Part shown: one piece after another, positions 11,861 to 23,466 of the stretch
How positions within the stretch are numbered: position 1 is the first letter of the stretch
Layout of the letters: every line of letters begins with the position of its first letter
Origin: Corydoras sp. C115
Lineage: Eukaryota; Chordata; Actinopteri; Siluriformes; Callichthyidae
Direction: 5' to 3'
DNA: 64,000 nucleotides
Assembly: GCA_019802505.1 (NCBI GenBank)
Contig: JAFMOC010000084.1
Coordinates: forward strand, 627,501 to 691,500
Program-made: the position numbers and the translations under genes
Notes under the pieces: generated by a model
The model's database searches: none
The model's input: the letters and a program-made list of their open reading frames with translations, nothing else
What the model was told of the DNA's origin: nothing

Positions 11861-12027
11861 AAAAAACTCTCTACTGATAAGTTATGATAAGTTAAGATTT
11901 TTTTGACTGACTTTCAGGCTGTCCAATCTGGGGAAATCTGCGGTATTATCAAACCCTACAGTTTGACTTAAATTGTTAGAAATAATATATGTATACCTAA
12001 TAACTAAATTTCTCTATCACAAAAATA

Positions 12028-12029
<2 letters not shown>

Positions 12030-12104
<75 letters not shown>

Positions 12105-12116
12105 TATATATATATT
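12030..12116. repeat. (TA)n microsatellite
   Basis: About 35 uninterrupted AT dinucleotides, then a short 'acag' break and a few more units. The ORF at 11973-12194 exists only because of this repeat. Confidence 0.95.
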
Positions 12117-12218
12117 CCTTTCCTCAAAAGAGAAGGCGCTTTTCCCCTCTTACACTTTTATTTAACACATTTCCAATTGAATTCCATGAACTGACCATCA
12201 CAGAACCTGTTAAATGTT

Positions 12219-12325
12219 ATTTTCCCCATCTGGGTGGAGTCTCCATGTTCTCCCCGTGTCCGCGTGGGTTTCCTCCGGGTTCTCCTGTCTCCTGTCCTCC
12301 CACAGTCCAGAAACATGGATTCAAG
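12219..12325 (+). mobile_element. SINE family A internal fragment
   Basis: Carries 'ccccatctgggtggagt', 'ccatgttctccccgtgtccg' and 'cagaaacatggattcaagg'. Both ends are missing. It is followed by a short (TTCAAG)n run at 12322-12349. Confidence 0.8.
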
Positions 12326-12349
12326 GTTCAAGTTCAAGTTCAAGTTCAA

Positions 12350-13403
12350 GCAGCAGCTAGGGTTTTAACTAAAACCAAAAAGTTTGATCATATCAATCCT
12401 GTGTTATCAAACTTGCACTGGCTACTGGCTAAGTTTCGTAGTACAAAATTTTATTGATAACATTTAAAATTCTACAGAATCAGGCTCCACAGTATCTGAA
12501 TGAGCTGATTCAATTGTACAAACCAACACGTGAGATCAGATCTCAAAGTGCTGGTTTACTCTTAGCTCCTAGAATAAATAAAATTACTGCCTCCCACAAG
12601 GCTCCTCAACTTCGGAATAGCCTTCCAGTTACTGTTCGTAATTCTGAATCACTATTAATGTTTAAAAACAAATTAAAAACACATTTATTTAATTTTGCGT
12701 TTAATTAATCCCCTGTAGATAAAGATGTAGATCTCAGGCTTGGCTGTGTTGGGGTGGTAATCTGTGATCAGTGTGTGCTGGCGTTTCACCTCTTCACCCA
12801 CCTCATCATTAATGGGGGGGGGGGGGGGGGGGGGGGCGCTGAAATTATGCTGTTCCAGGGTGCCATCTCAACTATGTAGAGTCTGCAGTATCTGCCTCTT
12901 TTAGTTATGCTGCTCTAGTCAGTGATGCCGGAGTCACATGCTGCACTGTGTCAATCAATTACTTATTAATTAAATGCCGTGCTTCATTATCAGCTCCAAC
13001 TGCCTTCCTTTGTCTGTTTCTTTTGAGGTGTGACCGGCTTCCTGGAGGTGTAGTCAGACCTTCATCCATGGCTCTGCCGACGAATACTGGATGGAACCTG
13101 AATATCAATTGGACTGGCGGTCCTGCAGGATGCCCTTAATGGACTCACATATAGTTTTCCAGTTGTTAGAGTTTTTCCATTTGTTCAATATCTGTACATT
13201 AGTGTCCTACACTGTTGTTACTGCCTGGCTGCTCAAGGAGGAGAGGTTTCTTCCTTAAATAACAGCATAACAGGGAGTTTTTTCTTGCCACTGTCGCTTC
13301 GGCTTGCTCTTTGGGGGTTTAAAGGTTTTTCATTCTGTAAAGCTGCTTTGTGACAATGTACTGTTGTAAAAAGCGCTATATAAATATATTCCTTAAACTT
13401 AAA
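12350..13403 (+). pseudogene. LINE remnant: reverse transcriptase C-terminus and 3' untranslated region
   Basis: 12350-12708 encodes the tail end of a non-LTR retrotransposon reverse transcriptase. It shows an AARVLTKTKKFDHINPVL-like motif, then 'APQYLNEL', a rock-solid 'SLPVTVR' block and a final 'FKNKLKTHLF', the layout of L2/CR1- or I-clade LINEs in fish. A frameshift or stop splits it near 12455. 12709-13403 is the 3' untranslated region, interrupted by a 23-G run and ending in 'gcgctatataaatatattcc'. The element is 5'-truncated and dead. Confidence 0.75.
12814..12836 (+). repeat. Homopolymer run of 23 G
   Basis: Uninterrupted G run inside the LINE 3' region. It could form a G-quadruplex and its length may be uncertain. 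Confidence 0.9.
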
Positions 13404-15062
13404 TTACATGTTAAATGTTATTTTGTTGTCATATATTGCCCCCCAGGGCAACTGGACAACTTTATTGAGGACTTTAATGGTATTATCTATTTTCCCAGAT
13501 GATGGTTGTCCTCTTGTCGTCCTTTTTTTTTTTTTGGTTTTGTCTGAAACAATCTTGTCTCCGAGTTAAACGCATCTATTGGAGGAATAGAGGGCTTACA
13601 AGGCAATAAAGACAGACGATGCTACCGTCTTTGGTCGCACTTCCACAAGTCTGGGCTGCATCAAAGACTGCAGCTTCTTTGTTTAAGTTAACCTTTAGCT
13701 TATTTTGCCAATACTTATTTTCCTTATGATTCAGTACACATTTCATCATGAAATTATTCACATTTCATAGTGTTGTATTATTTTATTATTATTTTATTAT
13801 TTAAGATTTAAGCAACTACAAATTGCAAATATAGTAAATTAAGATTTAAGAACTTATGTCAGCTTTTTAGTTCTATAAGAAAGTAGGTTTTTCTTATAAA
13901 TCGTGAGCAAATGGAGAAGGGTGACTCTCTCCTAAAAAAGAAGCATTCTAGTCATATAAACAGTGACAGTTGGTGTTTTGTTGGTGCATCTGAGGCAAGT
14001 ACTATGAAAACCTTTTATTCGTCCACTTGGAGGCAGCAAACTTCAGAAAACTACTTAAAGCATTCACTCTCAAACTATTCACTATTCCAAATATATTAAA
14101 CAGCATCAGTTGTATCTGTGTTTTAATATTTATTTCTGTTTAACAACGAAACAAAAAAAATATTTCACAAACTATGTATTTTGCAACATATTATTACTGA
14201 CATACAGTAATACAGACAATTTTCACATCAAAAAGTTTAAAATGTCTCAGTTTAAAGTTGTACTATGTTGTTTATTTTCCACATAATGTAAAAAATATGG
14301 GTTTATCAGATTTGCAAATCATTAAATTCTAAATGTTGGGTCCAGCAAGGTTTACCCGGTGTACCTGAGTGATGATGCCAGCCATAAGTAAAGTGCCCCA
14401 TGGACCAGAGGCTACTGAAGCAGCCTGAAGAGAAACTGTAGCTGTGTTTCTGTCCACTTCAACAAAAAGTCCACACTTATTTACTAAAAATCGATTGGAT
14501 TTACTAAAAAAAGGCTTTTATGAACTCTCAGATTTTCACATTTTTTAAAATAGCACTAGTCACTAGTTTTGAATAAAAAAAAAAAAACATTGAATTAGTT
14601 AAAAACTTTTGTACAAATTGTAAGTGAAAAGCAGTGGCTCTACTCTGTAGGTGTGTAAAGCCTACTGGGAAACAACCAATAGACGTTGGGTCCTCTGTAA
14701 AAGACATTTGTTTTACATACATTTATAACAACTATTCATATTTTTGAGCTACTAAGTAAATTCTTACTCTTATAAAGAGGACATACTGGGCTTTCCAATT
14801 ATATGAAATTAGTTTGGGTGCTGGGAACCTCCCATTCTATCTCTTCAATATGGCAGCCATAAGAACAAGCACATTTTATGGAAGGAGGAAAGGTACCTTG
14901 TACTTTACAATTTTGTGTGCAATTTTGTGATTTTCTTTTTTTAATTCAGCCATAGACTGCGCAAGTTCCTTTGTGACACTGCTTGTGTATTATTGATATA
15001 GTTGCTGAATTTGTATTTTTGCCCAGTCCCACCATTGCTGGAAAGACATAAAACTTCATTTT
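13404..15062. other. AT-rich stretch, nothing recognised
   Basis: Contains T and A homopolymers (13525-13535, 14574-14587) and short ORFs without family resemblance. No repeat family recognised. Confidence 0.5.
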
Positions 15063-15074
15063 CTTTTCTAAAAT

Positions 15075-15432
15075 ATCCATCCATTCATTATCTTCCACTT
15101 TATCGTATATTAGGGTCGTGGTGGGGTTCCCCTTGCCCATCCAGGGGAGAACATTTCGGGCGCTGGGCAGATACACCCAGGACAGGGCGCCAATCTATCG
15201 CTGGGCACACACTCACTCACACAGACACTCACACATAAACACTCTATATGGGGCAATTTGGAGAACTCAATTGACTTAATCCATGTTTTTGGACTGCGGG
15301 AGGAAACCGGAGAACCCGGAGGAAACCCACGCGGACACGGGGAGAACATGGAAACTCCACCCAGATGGGGATTTGAACCGAGAATCCCTAGCGCTGAGAG
15401 GCGAACGTGCTAACCACTAAGCCACCGTGCCC
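15075..15432 (-). mobile_element. SINE family A, full length
   Basis: Reverse copy from the (CCAT)n/CATT tail to the head 'ccactaagccaccgtgcc'. It is flanked by the duplication TTTTCTAAAATA at 15063-15074 and 15433-15444. The ORFs here on both strands are SINE reading frames. Confidence 0.95.
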
Positions 15433-15481
15433 TTTTCTAAAATAGTTCCAGAAAAAAAGTATCTCTATAAGGTTGATTAAT

Positions 15482-15575
15482 GGGCGTGTTAGCTCAGTGG
15501 TTAGGGCATTGGGCTATCAATCTGAAGGTTGGTGGTTCAAAGCCCAGGTCCACTGAAGTTACCAATGTGGGTCCA
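15482..15575 (+). mobile_element. SINE family B head fragment
   Basis: tRNA-like head with 'ttagctcagtggttaggg' and 'ggtggttcaaagccc', ending at 'accaatgtgggtcc'. The 3' half is missing. Confidence 0.75.
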
Positions 15576-15894
15576 ACTCTCAATAAGATTTAAGTAATTT
15601 ATCCAGCCTTGCAAGGAATATAAAATAATTTCATAAATGAACCCACATATACCGCTTCAGCTCTTTATTAAGGCACCTCCAAATATCATTTAACTTGTGT
15701 TTGTCATATATATAAGCCGTTTCAGAGATGGTAGATGTGGTTGTACATGGTTATGGTCATATGTTATCTGCTGGGAAGGTAAAATCTTCAACAACAAAAA
15801 AAATCCCTTCCTTTTCCATGTTTCTAAAATAACACACAACTTATCTAGAAAATTCAATCTCTCTACTTTTCAAAGAGAGCCATGATTTTTAGCA

Positions 15895-15965
15895 GTCTGT
15901 CTTGTGAATTTCCCCATTTGTGAATTTCCCCATTGTGGGACAAATAAAGGTTTATCTTATCTTAC
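15895..15965 (+). mobile_element. LINE 3' tail fragment with TTATC repeats
   Basis: 'tgaatttccccattgtggga' followed by 'caaataaaggtttatc' and TTATC units is a common 3' end of Rex-type fish LINEs. An 18-base piece is doubled at its start. No coding part is present. Confidence 0.5.
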
Positions 15966-16732
15966 AATCTCTTCCACAGTATAGAAGACCGGAATAAAAA
16001 TCTTAGAAATATGAAATAGCTACTCCACCACTAGTGTTGATGTTGTTGCTTAGACAGGAGAGACCATCCATTTTGCATCTACTCAACAGCATTTATGCAA
16101 TCACTGTGATTTTCGTGTATTTAGTCATTTACATTGTATGAACATGATGACATACGTTTCTGTTTTATAATCTATTTTATAACACTGCTCTTGGACAATT
16201 GTCTCATGCCCCTCTGACATTTTAAGATGCTACTCCTAATGTCTGCAATCATGATATGGACGAGAGTGCACATTAGAACACAAACCTGCAGCCAACAAGA
16301 GCTATGAAAACTATGTTTTATTATTCAAATAGTTGTTTTCTTTTCTCACAATTACTCTTAGTCTGTACACTTCTTTATCTTTGAAACAACCTTCATTCAT
16401 TTTTGTTATTGCATTAAAACAGTCTGGACAGGTCTGGAAAGTAATGTCCAATTTCCACCATTTTCATTTTCTTGGTTACTTTCAGAAAGCGTTTGGTTTC
16501 TTTGGCATTGTATTCTTTGCTGGGCAAGTCGTCTTCCATCAAGACAGAGACATTTCAGTCAGAAATGTTTCGTTGTGTAATTTTTCACATTCATTTATAC
16601 TCTGTTTCTCTGATAGTCTGTGCTGTTTTGTTGCTGTATATTTCCACAGCCAAAGTACTTCATTGACTCAGTTGATATATAGATTACATAATCAAAACCA
16701 TAAATTTTGAAGGTTAGTTTGTGCTCCAGCTC
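15966..16732. other. AT-rich stretch, nothing recognised
   Basis: A 125-codon ORF (16333-16710) and an overlapping one have low-complexity, phenylalanine-rich content typical of random AT-rich DNA. No gene is called. Confidence 0.45.
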
Positions 16733-16983
16733 CATTCATTCATTCATTCATTCATTTCTTTCGCTTTATCCTCTATTAGGGTCGCGGTGGGGTTCCCCAT
16801 GCCCATCCAGGGGAGAACGTCTCAGGCGCTGCACAGATACACCCAGGACAGGGCGCCAATCCATCACTGGGCACACACTCACTAACACAGACATACTCTA
16901 TATGAGGCAATTTGGGGAATTCAATTGACTTGATCCATGTTTTTGGACTGTGGGAGGAAACCGGATAACCCGGAGGAAACCCA
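16733..16983 (-). mobile_element. SINE family A, head missing
   Basis: Reverse copy starting with a (CATT)n tail and running to 'cggaggaaacccatg'. The tRNA-like head is lost. Confidence 0.85.
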
Positions 16984-17055
16984 TGTAAACACACAGTATA
17001 CAACACAAATGTAAAACAATCACTGTAATCACCTGCATTTCCCCAAACAGAACAT

Positions 17056-17413
17056 CCATCCATCCATCCATCCATTATCTTCTCCTTTATCCCCTCCCTT
17101 TAGGGTCGCGGGGGGGGGGGGTGTTCCCCATGCCTATTCAGAGGAGAACACTTCGGGCGCTGGGCAGATACACCCAGGACAGGGCGCTAATCTATCGCTG
17201 GACACACACTTACTCACACAGACACACTCTATATGGGGCAATTTGGAGAACTCAATTGACGTTTTTTGGACTGTGGGAGGAAACCGAAGAATCCGGAGGA
17301 AAGCCACGTGGACATGGGGAGAACATGGAAACTCCACCCAGATTGGGATTCGAACCGGGAATCCCTAGTGCTGAGAGGCGAATGTGCTAACCACTAAGCC
17401 ACCGTGCCGCCCA
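17056..17413 (-). mobile_element. SINE family A, full length
   Basis: Reverse copy with a (CCAT)n tail, a run of 10 G near 17110, and an intact head ending at 'gccaccgtgccgccca'. The target duplication CAAACAGAACAT lies at 17044-17055 and 17414-17425. Confidence 0.95.
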
Positions 17414-17693
17414 CAAACAGAACATGAACATTAATAAAAGCAAATGCATTTTGAGTTTGACATTGTAAAAAATATTCATCCTCCCACTCTAAATGAAAGT
17501 GGTGCATTTAGTTCTTTTGAAGCGAAGTCCTTCACTCAAAAACAGAAACTATCTAATGGAGATGATTAGAGGCAGTGCTTCGGATTTAGGCTCGGTGGCG
17601 TGGCCACATGCCGGTTTTGGGAAAAGCGACAGAGACATGGGGGGGCACAATGCTCGCTTACACAGTGGTAGAGATCATGATTCAGAATGAATC

Positions 17694-19602
17694 TGTCATG
17701 GTCGGTCACGGAGGGGCGGTGCCTCCAGGGGTAGCCCCGCCCCTCATTTAGTCTGCACTATAGTTATGCCTAGTTATGTTCACGTGTTGTGTTTAGTGTC
17801 ATGTATGCGTTGTCAGTGTCATGTTTGCTTAGTTATGTTCGCGTGTTGTGTTTAGTGCAGTGCTTCTCAAATAGTGGGGCGCGCCCCCCTGGGGGGGCGC
17901 AGTGCGGTGTCTGAGGGGGCGCATAACAAGATATCACAGAGCAAGTGATATTAAGTGTACTGAACAAACCCTCAAGATACAACATGGAGAAATATTTAAC
18001 AGAGATGAGGAGAGAAAGGCTGAGAGAGACGATAATGAGACCAACAAAAGTCAACCGAAAACTAAAACGAGGAAAGTGTCTGTAGCGCCTGGCTTCACTG
18101 TAACTTCACTGTAACGAAGGTGGGAGACGAGGAAAGACCGGCGTGTCTGCTGTGTCTTTAAATGTTGGCAGCGGACAGCGTGAAATAAATGAAGGTTCAA
18201 AACTTAAAAACATTACACCCCGATCACGCTGATAACCGCTTGAGTTTTTAATGGTAAACGTGACGCGTATAACCAGCAATCATCCTGCGTTATGAAAGCT
18301 ACTTCAGAAAAGCTGTGCGCTGCAAAACGGGCGCGTTGTAGACATCAGTTCTGACTTCCTCAAAAAAAAAAAAAAAACAGCACAAATTGTTGTATTCATT
18401 TTTGTTTTGTAGGTTAAAATAAAATAAAATTATAAATAAAATTAATAAAATTTATTATTATTTATTGATTTTATTTCATTTATTTTTTCATTTTTTTCAG
18501 TATCAAATGCCAGTCAGTTCAAAAATGTTTCTAGTTTAAATAAGGATTTCATTCATTTCTGTTACAAACTAAAAAACAAAGTTAATAAAATTATTATTTG
18601 TTTTAAGTTGATCTATATTTCTTTCTTTTTTGTTTTCTTTATTGTTAATAAGGATACATTGTTATAAACGAGGTGTACTTATAACAAATTTATAGACAAA
18701 TCATACTACAGTGGGTGTGTAAAAATTATTTTTCATCCCATTTTGTCATGGGGGGGGGGGGGCGCAAAAAGTTTTCTTCTTCCTAGGGGGGCTTAACAGA
18801 AAATAATTGAGAAGCACTGGTTTAGTGTCTTGTATGCTTTGTCAGTGTCATCTGTTGTGAGTATTCTTAGTTATGTTCGCGTGTTGTGTTTAGACTATTG
18901 TCATGCTGTGTTATGGTCCTATGTTGTGTTATGTGTAAGTCTTAGTTTGCTTTGTTATGGTCACGTGCTGTCATGTCATGCTTTGTTATTGTCACATGGT
19001 CTGTTTGTTCACGCCCTGAACTGTCATGGTTTGTTTTGGTCACATGGTGTGGGTTGGTCTCTGTGTTCACGCCCCTGTAATTATGCACACCTGGGTTCCT
19101 GATCACTGTTCCCTATTTAAGCAGCTCACGCCCGTCACTCCTGGCTAGATGGTCTTGGTTTGTGCACCTTCCCTAGTCACGCCTCGTCCACTCTGGCCTT
19201 GATCCTAGTCACGCCTTGTTCCTAGTCTCGCCCTGATCCTAGTCTCGCCCTGTTCTCGCCACGTCCTGGTCTCCTCGTCCTGCTCGTCTCGTCCTGTTTC
19301 ACCTCGTCTCCTGTTGGTCCTGTGTTTATGCCTCAGTTTACAGTTCTACGTCCCGCCTTGTGTTCACCTGGTATTCAGCCACACTCCACCCTGCTCGACG
19401 CTGCGGATTGGAACACGGCCCCGCTGACGTCGGACGCCGTGACGTCAGGCCCCAGCTCCGCAGCCACTGTGTTCACCTGTCTGTTACGTTTACCTGTGTG
19501 TGGCTGAATAAACTCTGTAAACACCTAATCCCCGCCCTGACCTTGTCGTTCCGAGTAGCGGATCCACCCACGTCTCACGGTTTCCAGGGGTAAACCGTAA
19601 CA
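17694..19602 (+). mobile_element. Solo LTR (Gypsy type) split by a hAT element
   Basis: Begins 'tgtcatggtc' and ends 'aaccgtaaca' (TG...CA), with the 5-bp duplication GAATC at 17689-17693 and 19603-19607. The right part holds a TATA-like 'ccctatttaag' (about 19111), a poly(A) signal 'gaataaac' near 19507 and 'ttccgagtagcggatcc', a motif shared with the LTR-like sequence at 22031-22359. Without the insertion it is about 940 bases. No internal coding region is left, so it is a recombined solo LTR. The ORFs at 18830-19593 are accidental. Confidence 0.85.
17858..18819. mobile_element. Non-autonomous hAT element with BED-finger-like remnant
   Basis: 13-bp terminal inverted repeats ('cagtgcttctcaa' and its complement) are flanked by an exact 8-bp duplication GTTTAGTG (17850-17857, 18820-18827), the hAT hallmark. 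Inside, from about 17985, a broken frame resembles the start of a ZBED-like transposase with a lysine/arginine-rich leader. An A run (18361-18377) and a G run (18749-18762) are present. No catalytic domain remains. Confidence 0.85.
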
Positions 19603-19607
19603 GAATC

Positions 19608-20207
19608 ACATTGTGTGTTAAAATGTGTGCCCGCATGTGTATAAATGCTTCAGATACTGTGCTGTAAAAAAAGCGTTTTTTTTTCAAACCTCCATCGCGA
19701 TCTACCTGACACCCCTTATCGACGTATTGGGCACCCCTGATGTAAGTGAATCTTCTGAATGAAACCACATGCTTAGGCAGGCCAGACTTACTCCTGGTTG
19801 AAAGCTTTATCATTTTCGTTTCCCTGAGTTCTTTATATATAGGCCATTCACTTTGCATTCCTTGGGTTGATTTAATGTTTGTGGGTCTTTTTCACACTTA
19901 TGCTTTTGTGTGTGTTTTCAGGACTAGCAGTTTAAAGACACCTGGTCCATCAGCCAGGGGCTGCCATCCTGCTTTGTTTGTTTGTTTTACTCACCATTGT
20001 TGGTGGGTGTCTATCATGCTGCTATTAAGTACATAAAAGCTTTTGTTACCTTACTTGATCTGGTGTCTTTCTGTGCTGCGAGTACCCTGACACCCAAAAC
20101 CAGCTGCAACCCATCTTTAGCTGAATAAAGTTGTTTTTCAGCAGTGATACTGATAAATAACATTAAACTGAAAATCTGAATATGAATTAATTCGTAGTAA
20201 ATTTCAG
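19608..20207. other. No gene recognised
   Basis: A short reverse-strand stretch around 19740-19800 reads like a LINE ORF1 motif but is too short to call. Nothing else was identified. Confidence 0.4.
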
Positions 20208-20212
20208 TCAGA

Positions 20213-20502
20213 TGTGACAGTGGCACATGGGGGAGGAAAGGCGGAGCAAATATGCAGATCAGGGAGATTATTTAGCACACCTGATCCGGCTCCTTCTGAT
20301 GACCGCGCCATACCTGCCATGGGGATAGAGTTTTCATCTAAAGCTACAGGACTTTGTGGGATGGTGGGCACAGCACATCTACATGTGAATATACTGTAAA
20401 ACCCAGTATGTCTATGTGTAGGCATGTTCGTGTCAGCAATAAAGCTGTTCCTGTTGTGTGAACTCCTGTGTCTCCAGTGCTCATTCCTTCCACCCTGTGA
20501 CA
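20213..20502 (+). mobile_element. Probable solo LTR, 290 bp
   Basis: Begins 'tgtgacagtggcac' and ends 'caccctgtgaca'. A poly(A) signal 'gcaataaagc' lies at about 20437. The flanks TCAGA (20208-20212) and TCAGT (20503-20507) fit a 5-bp duplication with one mismatch. The first ~60 bases resemble the LTR at 42165-42432 read on its reverse strand ('gatcagggagatt'). Confidence 0.65.
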
Positions 20503-20507
20503 TCAGT

Positions 20508-21159
20508 GTAGAAATAAGCTAAATTAATTAATTTTCTCATTTTTGAAACATTTATCTCCGTTGGATGTATTTTAAACTTAAAAAGAATATGTACTTTGTT
20601 TATTTGCTGACAACCTTTAAATCTATAATTTCTGGCAAAGTTTATAGTAAGTAACAGTAAAAGTAAACATTTCAATTCCCACAAATCTAAGTATTTTAAT
20701 ATCATTATTGTTTTTTAATCCAACACAGACTCTGTGTGTGTGTGTGTGGGGGGGGGGAAGGGGGGGTTCCTAATTCCATTAGTGCGCATATATGTCAGCA
20801 TTTGTTCTTCAAAAAAAAAAGGAATGTCATCAGGCATGATGTGATTGATGCACAAACTGCTTCAGGTAGACAGCAGTTCCATCTTATGACTTTTTCAATT
20901 CTCATTTATTACTCATACACACCACAAACAAAAACAAACATAGCTTCCAATCACATTTTGGCAACATTTTTTTGAAAGAATTAAATTAATTAAATGTATG
21001 TGAGTTACGATTTGCACTTTATAAATATAATTTAAAAAATATTAATGTTTATAAGTGTAAATATTTTTTTGTCACTTTTTAATTTACTGGTAAGCACTAG
21101 AAACCATATGAAAAGTGTATGGAAACACCCTAAACACAATTGAAGAAAGAAAGCTGTGT

Positions 21160-21195
<36 letters not shown>

Positions 21196-21622
21196 TGCAC
21201 AAAAAATGATGGTTGTACTAAACTAGTATAATAGTATACATGTCATCTAACATCAGAATGTATTTATTTATTTGCCAATGTAGTAGCTAGTGCTGTAGTA
21301 TTCAGTTCCAGTCTTGGTCTCATTTTTAGACTGACATTATTAGACCGTTTTGTGAGATTTGTTGGAATTTATTGAACGTAAAAAGACATGAATTGTATTG
21401 TTTGGGGGGTTTGGTCAACTTTGGAGAGCTTTTACCATTGTAATGATATTTTTGTAATTTACGATAGGTAAACAACTGCTGAATGGCTGAGGGAATGACC
21501 AGGTGGGGTTGAGTATGTATAATTGTAGGAATGACCACTTGTCGAATGAGCATGAGAAGGAGTCAGAAAGTCTGGTCGCAGGGTGACCTGTGAAAATATA
21601 GATTTAGGGGGCAAGTAACATT
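20508..21622. other. AT-rich stretch with simple repeats
   Basis: Contains a TG/G-run tract at 20733-20767, an A run at 20811-20820 and a (CT)n(GT)n microsatellite at 21161-21197. No gene recognised. Confidence 0.5.
21161..21197 (+). repeat. (CT)n(GT)n microsatellite
   Basis: Nine CT units run directly into about nine GT units. Confidence 0.95.
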
Positions 21623-21886
21623 TGTTAAAAAGTATTATTGGGACTGGGGTCTCAGAAAATCCCACCATATTTGGAAGGTCCAGTCACACTCACCCACAGA
21701 AGAAGGACAGCACACCAAAGGTTTATATACCGAAGCTGGATTTTTGAGACCTCAGAGCTCTCTCATCAATCGTGGTTGCCCGCCATTGATGATTTTTCCT
21801 GTACACTTGTTTGACTATTCAGTAAAGCGCATTAAATTCTTTTGGAACAAAACCGCCGACTTATGACCGTTTATTGGAACTTAACA
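21623..21886 (+). mobile_element. Possible solo LTR
   Basis: Starts 'tgttaaaaag' and ends 'ggaacttaaca', giving inverted TGTTAA/TTAACA ends. A TATA-like 'gtttatatacc' and an ATTAAA signal near 21830 lie in the expected order. No clear target duplication was found, so the call is tentative. Confidence 0.4.
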
Positions 21887-22030
21887 GATTAATGGCCAAA
21901 ACCTTTCCATGTTCATTCATACAGTAATGTGCAACATAATAGCATATTAATAGTGTTTAAAACAACTCAGAAGCAGCTCAATCTACATAATAGCATTTAT
22001 TTCGATATGCACAAAGGTGCTGGGTATTAA

Positions 22031-22359
22031 GGCCGTTAGACCAATTCGCGTTGGATCCGCTACTCGGAACGAAACAAGATGGACAGTCAACAGGGGTTTT
22101 ATTGCGACACAGATGGGTAAATAAAACGTAGATGAGGCAAGACACTGGCGGATAACACTGGGGAAGGGAGGTAGTGGTGTGACGTCTCACGACGTGCCGC
22201 GGAAGTCCGTGTGTGACACCGACTTCGCCGTATCGCCAGCACACAGGAACTCGCGGGTTTAAATAGACCTTGCGATTGGAACCAGGTGCACGAAATTACA
22301 GGGCGTGATTAACGGCACAGCCGCACCACGTGACGACTCCTAATAATGGGAGCGCTACA
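22031..22359 (-). mobile_element. Probable Gypsy LTR, reverse strand
   Basis: Read on the reverse strand it starts 'tgtagcgctccc', has a TATA-like 'tctatttaaacc' (about 22257-22268), an AATAAA (about 22095-22101), and ends with 'ttccgagtagcggatcc', the same 3' motif as the solo LTR at 17694-19602. No internal region is attached. The left border is approximate because no clean target duplication is visible. Confidence 0.6.
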
Positions 22360-22381
22360 AATTTTATTCCAAATAATAACA

Positions 22382-22730
22382 GGCGGCACGGTGGCATAGT
22401 GGTTAGCACGTTCGCCTCTCTGCGCTAGGGATTCCCGGTTCGAATCCCCATCTGGGTGGAGTTTCCATGTTCTCCCCGTGTCTGCGTGGGTTTCCTCCGG
22501 GTTCTCTGGTTTCCTCCCACAGTCCAAAAACATGGATCAAGTTAATTGAGTTCTCCAAATTGCCCCATATAGAGTGTGTTTGAGTGAGTGAGTGTGTGCC
22601 CAGCGATAGATTGGCACCCTGTCCTGGGTGTATCTGCCCAGCGCCCGAGACGTTCTCCCCTGGATGGGTATGGGGAACCCCACCGCGACCCATATAGAGG
22701 ATAAAGCGGGTGATGATGAATGAATGAATA
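22382..22730 (+). mobile_element. SINE family A, full length
   Basis: Complete forward copy with head 'gcggcacggtggcatagtgg' and (GAAT)n tail. The duplication AATAATAACAG lies at 22371-22381 and about 22728-22738. The 137-, 74- and 68-codon ORFs here are SINE reading frames. Confidence 0.95.
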
Positions 22731-22966
22731 ATAACAGAAACACAACATAAACTTTTTAAACTAAAAAAGAAGAAAATTTTAAAATTAGCTTTTAAAACAA
22801 ATAGGACTATCTTCAATTTGTTTTATAATTGCACCTTCATGTTTTACAGTCTTCAGTGTGCTTTGTCTTCAATTCAGTGTTTATGGATCTGCTCACAATG
22901 TCTGTGGCCTTAAGATCCAATAAGAACAATCTTGCTCATATTTGTCCATAGAATGATGTGCCACTT

Positions 22967-23138
22967 GGGCAGATACACCCAGGACAGGGCCCCAATCAAT
23001 CACTGGGCCCACTCACTCACACAGACACACACAAACACACACTATATGGGGCAATTTAGAACATTCCATTTACCTCGAATCCATGTTGTTGGACTGTGGG
23101 AAGAAGCCCAAGAACCTGGAGGATGCCCACGTAGACAC
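22967..23138 (-). mobile_element. SINE family A internal fragment
   Basis: Reverse copy from 'gggcagatacacccagga' to the 'ggatgcccacgtagacac' block. Both ends are missing. Confidence 0.85.
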
Positions 23139-23265
23139 AAACTATAACCTTGAGAATATACACTGCTACATGATCTATATCCTAATATAACATTTATGAG
23201 CACTTAAATAGCTGATCATAATTAGAAAGGAATAAATGACTTTTCTTCTGCGGCATCTGATCTGG

Positions 23266-23466
23266 ATCTTTCATGTTCTTCCCATGTCGGCATGAGTTTT
23301 ATCCTAGTTCTCAGGTTTCAAAAACATGGATTCATGATGAATAGACTGCTTCAAATAGCACCTATTTAAATTACCCTATACAGTGTGTGTGTGTGTGTGT
23401 GTATTAGTGTCTCCCCTGGATGAGCATTGGGAACCCTCTTGGGACCCTAGTAGAGTTTTAAGTGGT
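23266..23466 (+). mobile_element. SINE family A, strongly diverged
   Basis: Recognisable by 'catgttcttcccatgtcgg', 'aaaaacatggattca' and 'cccctggatgagcattggga', with an expanded GT run near 23384-23402. The head is missing. Confidence 0.65.

Noticed and set aside
15482..15575. tRNA-like sequence with box A and box B (also in every SINE head)
   Set aside because: All such sequences are attached to SINE bodies or relics and lack a credible cloverleaf and anticodon arm; no free tRNA gene was found.
16333..16710. 125-codon forward ORF
   Set aside because: Phenylalanine- and leucine-rich translation of AT-rich DNA, no start context and no family resemblance.
19490..19858. 122-codon reverse ORF with a 'LPKHVVSFRR' stretch resembling a Tx1 LINE ORF1
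   Set aside because: Only about 12 residues look alike and the rest overlaps the solo LTR; too short to call.
22403..22816. 137-codon reverse ORF and many similar ones across the window
   Set aside because: They are open frames through the family A SINE, recurring with the same residues at every copy.
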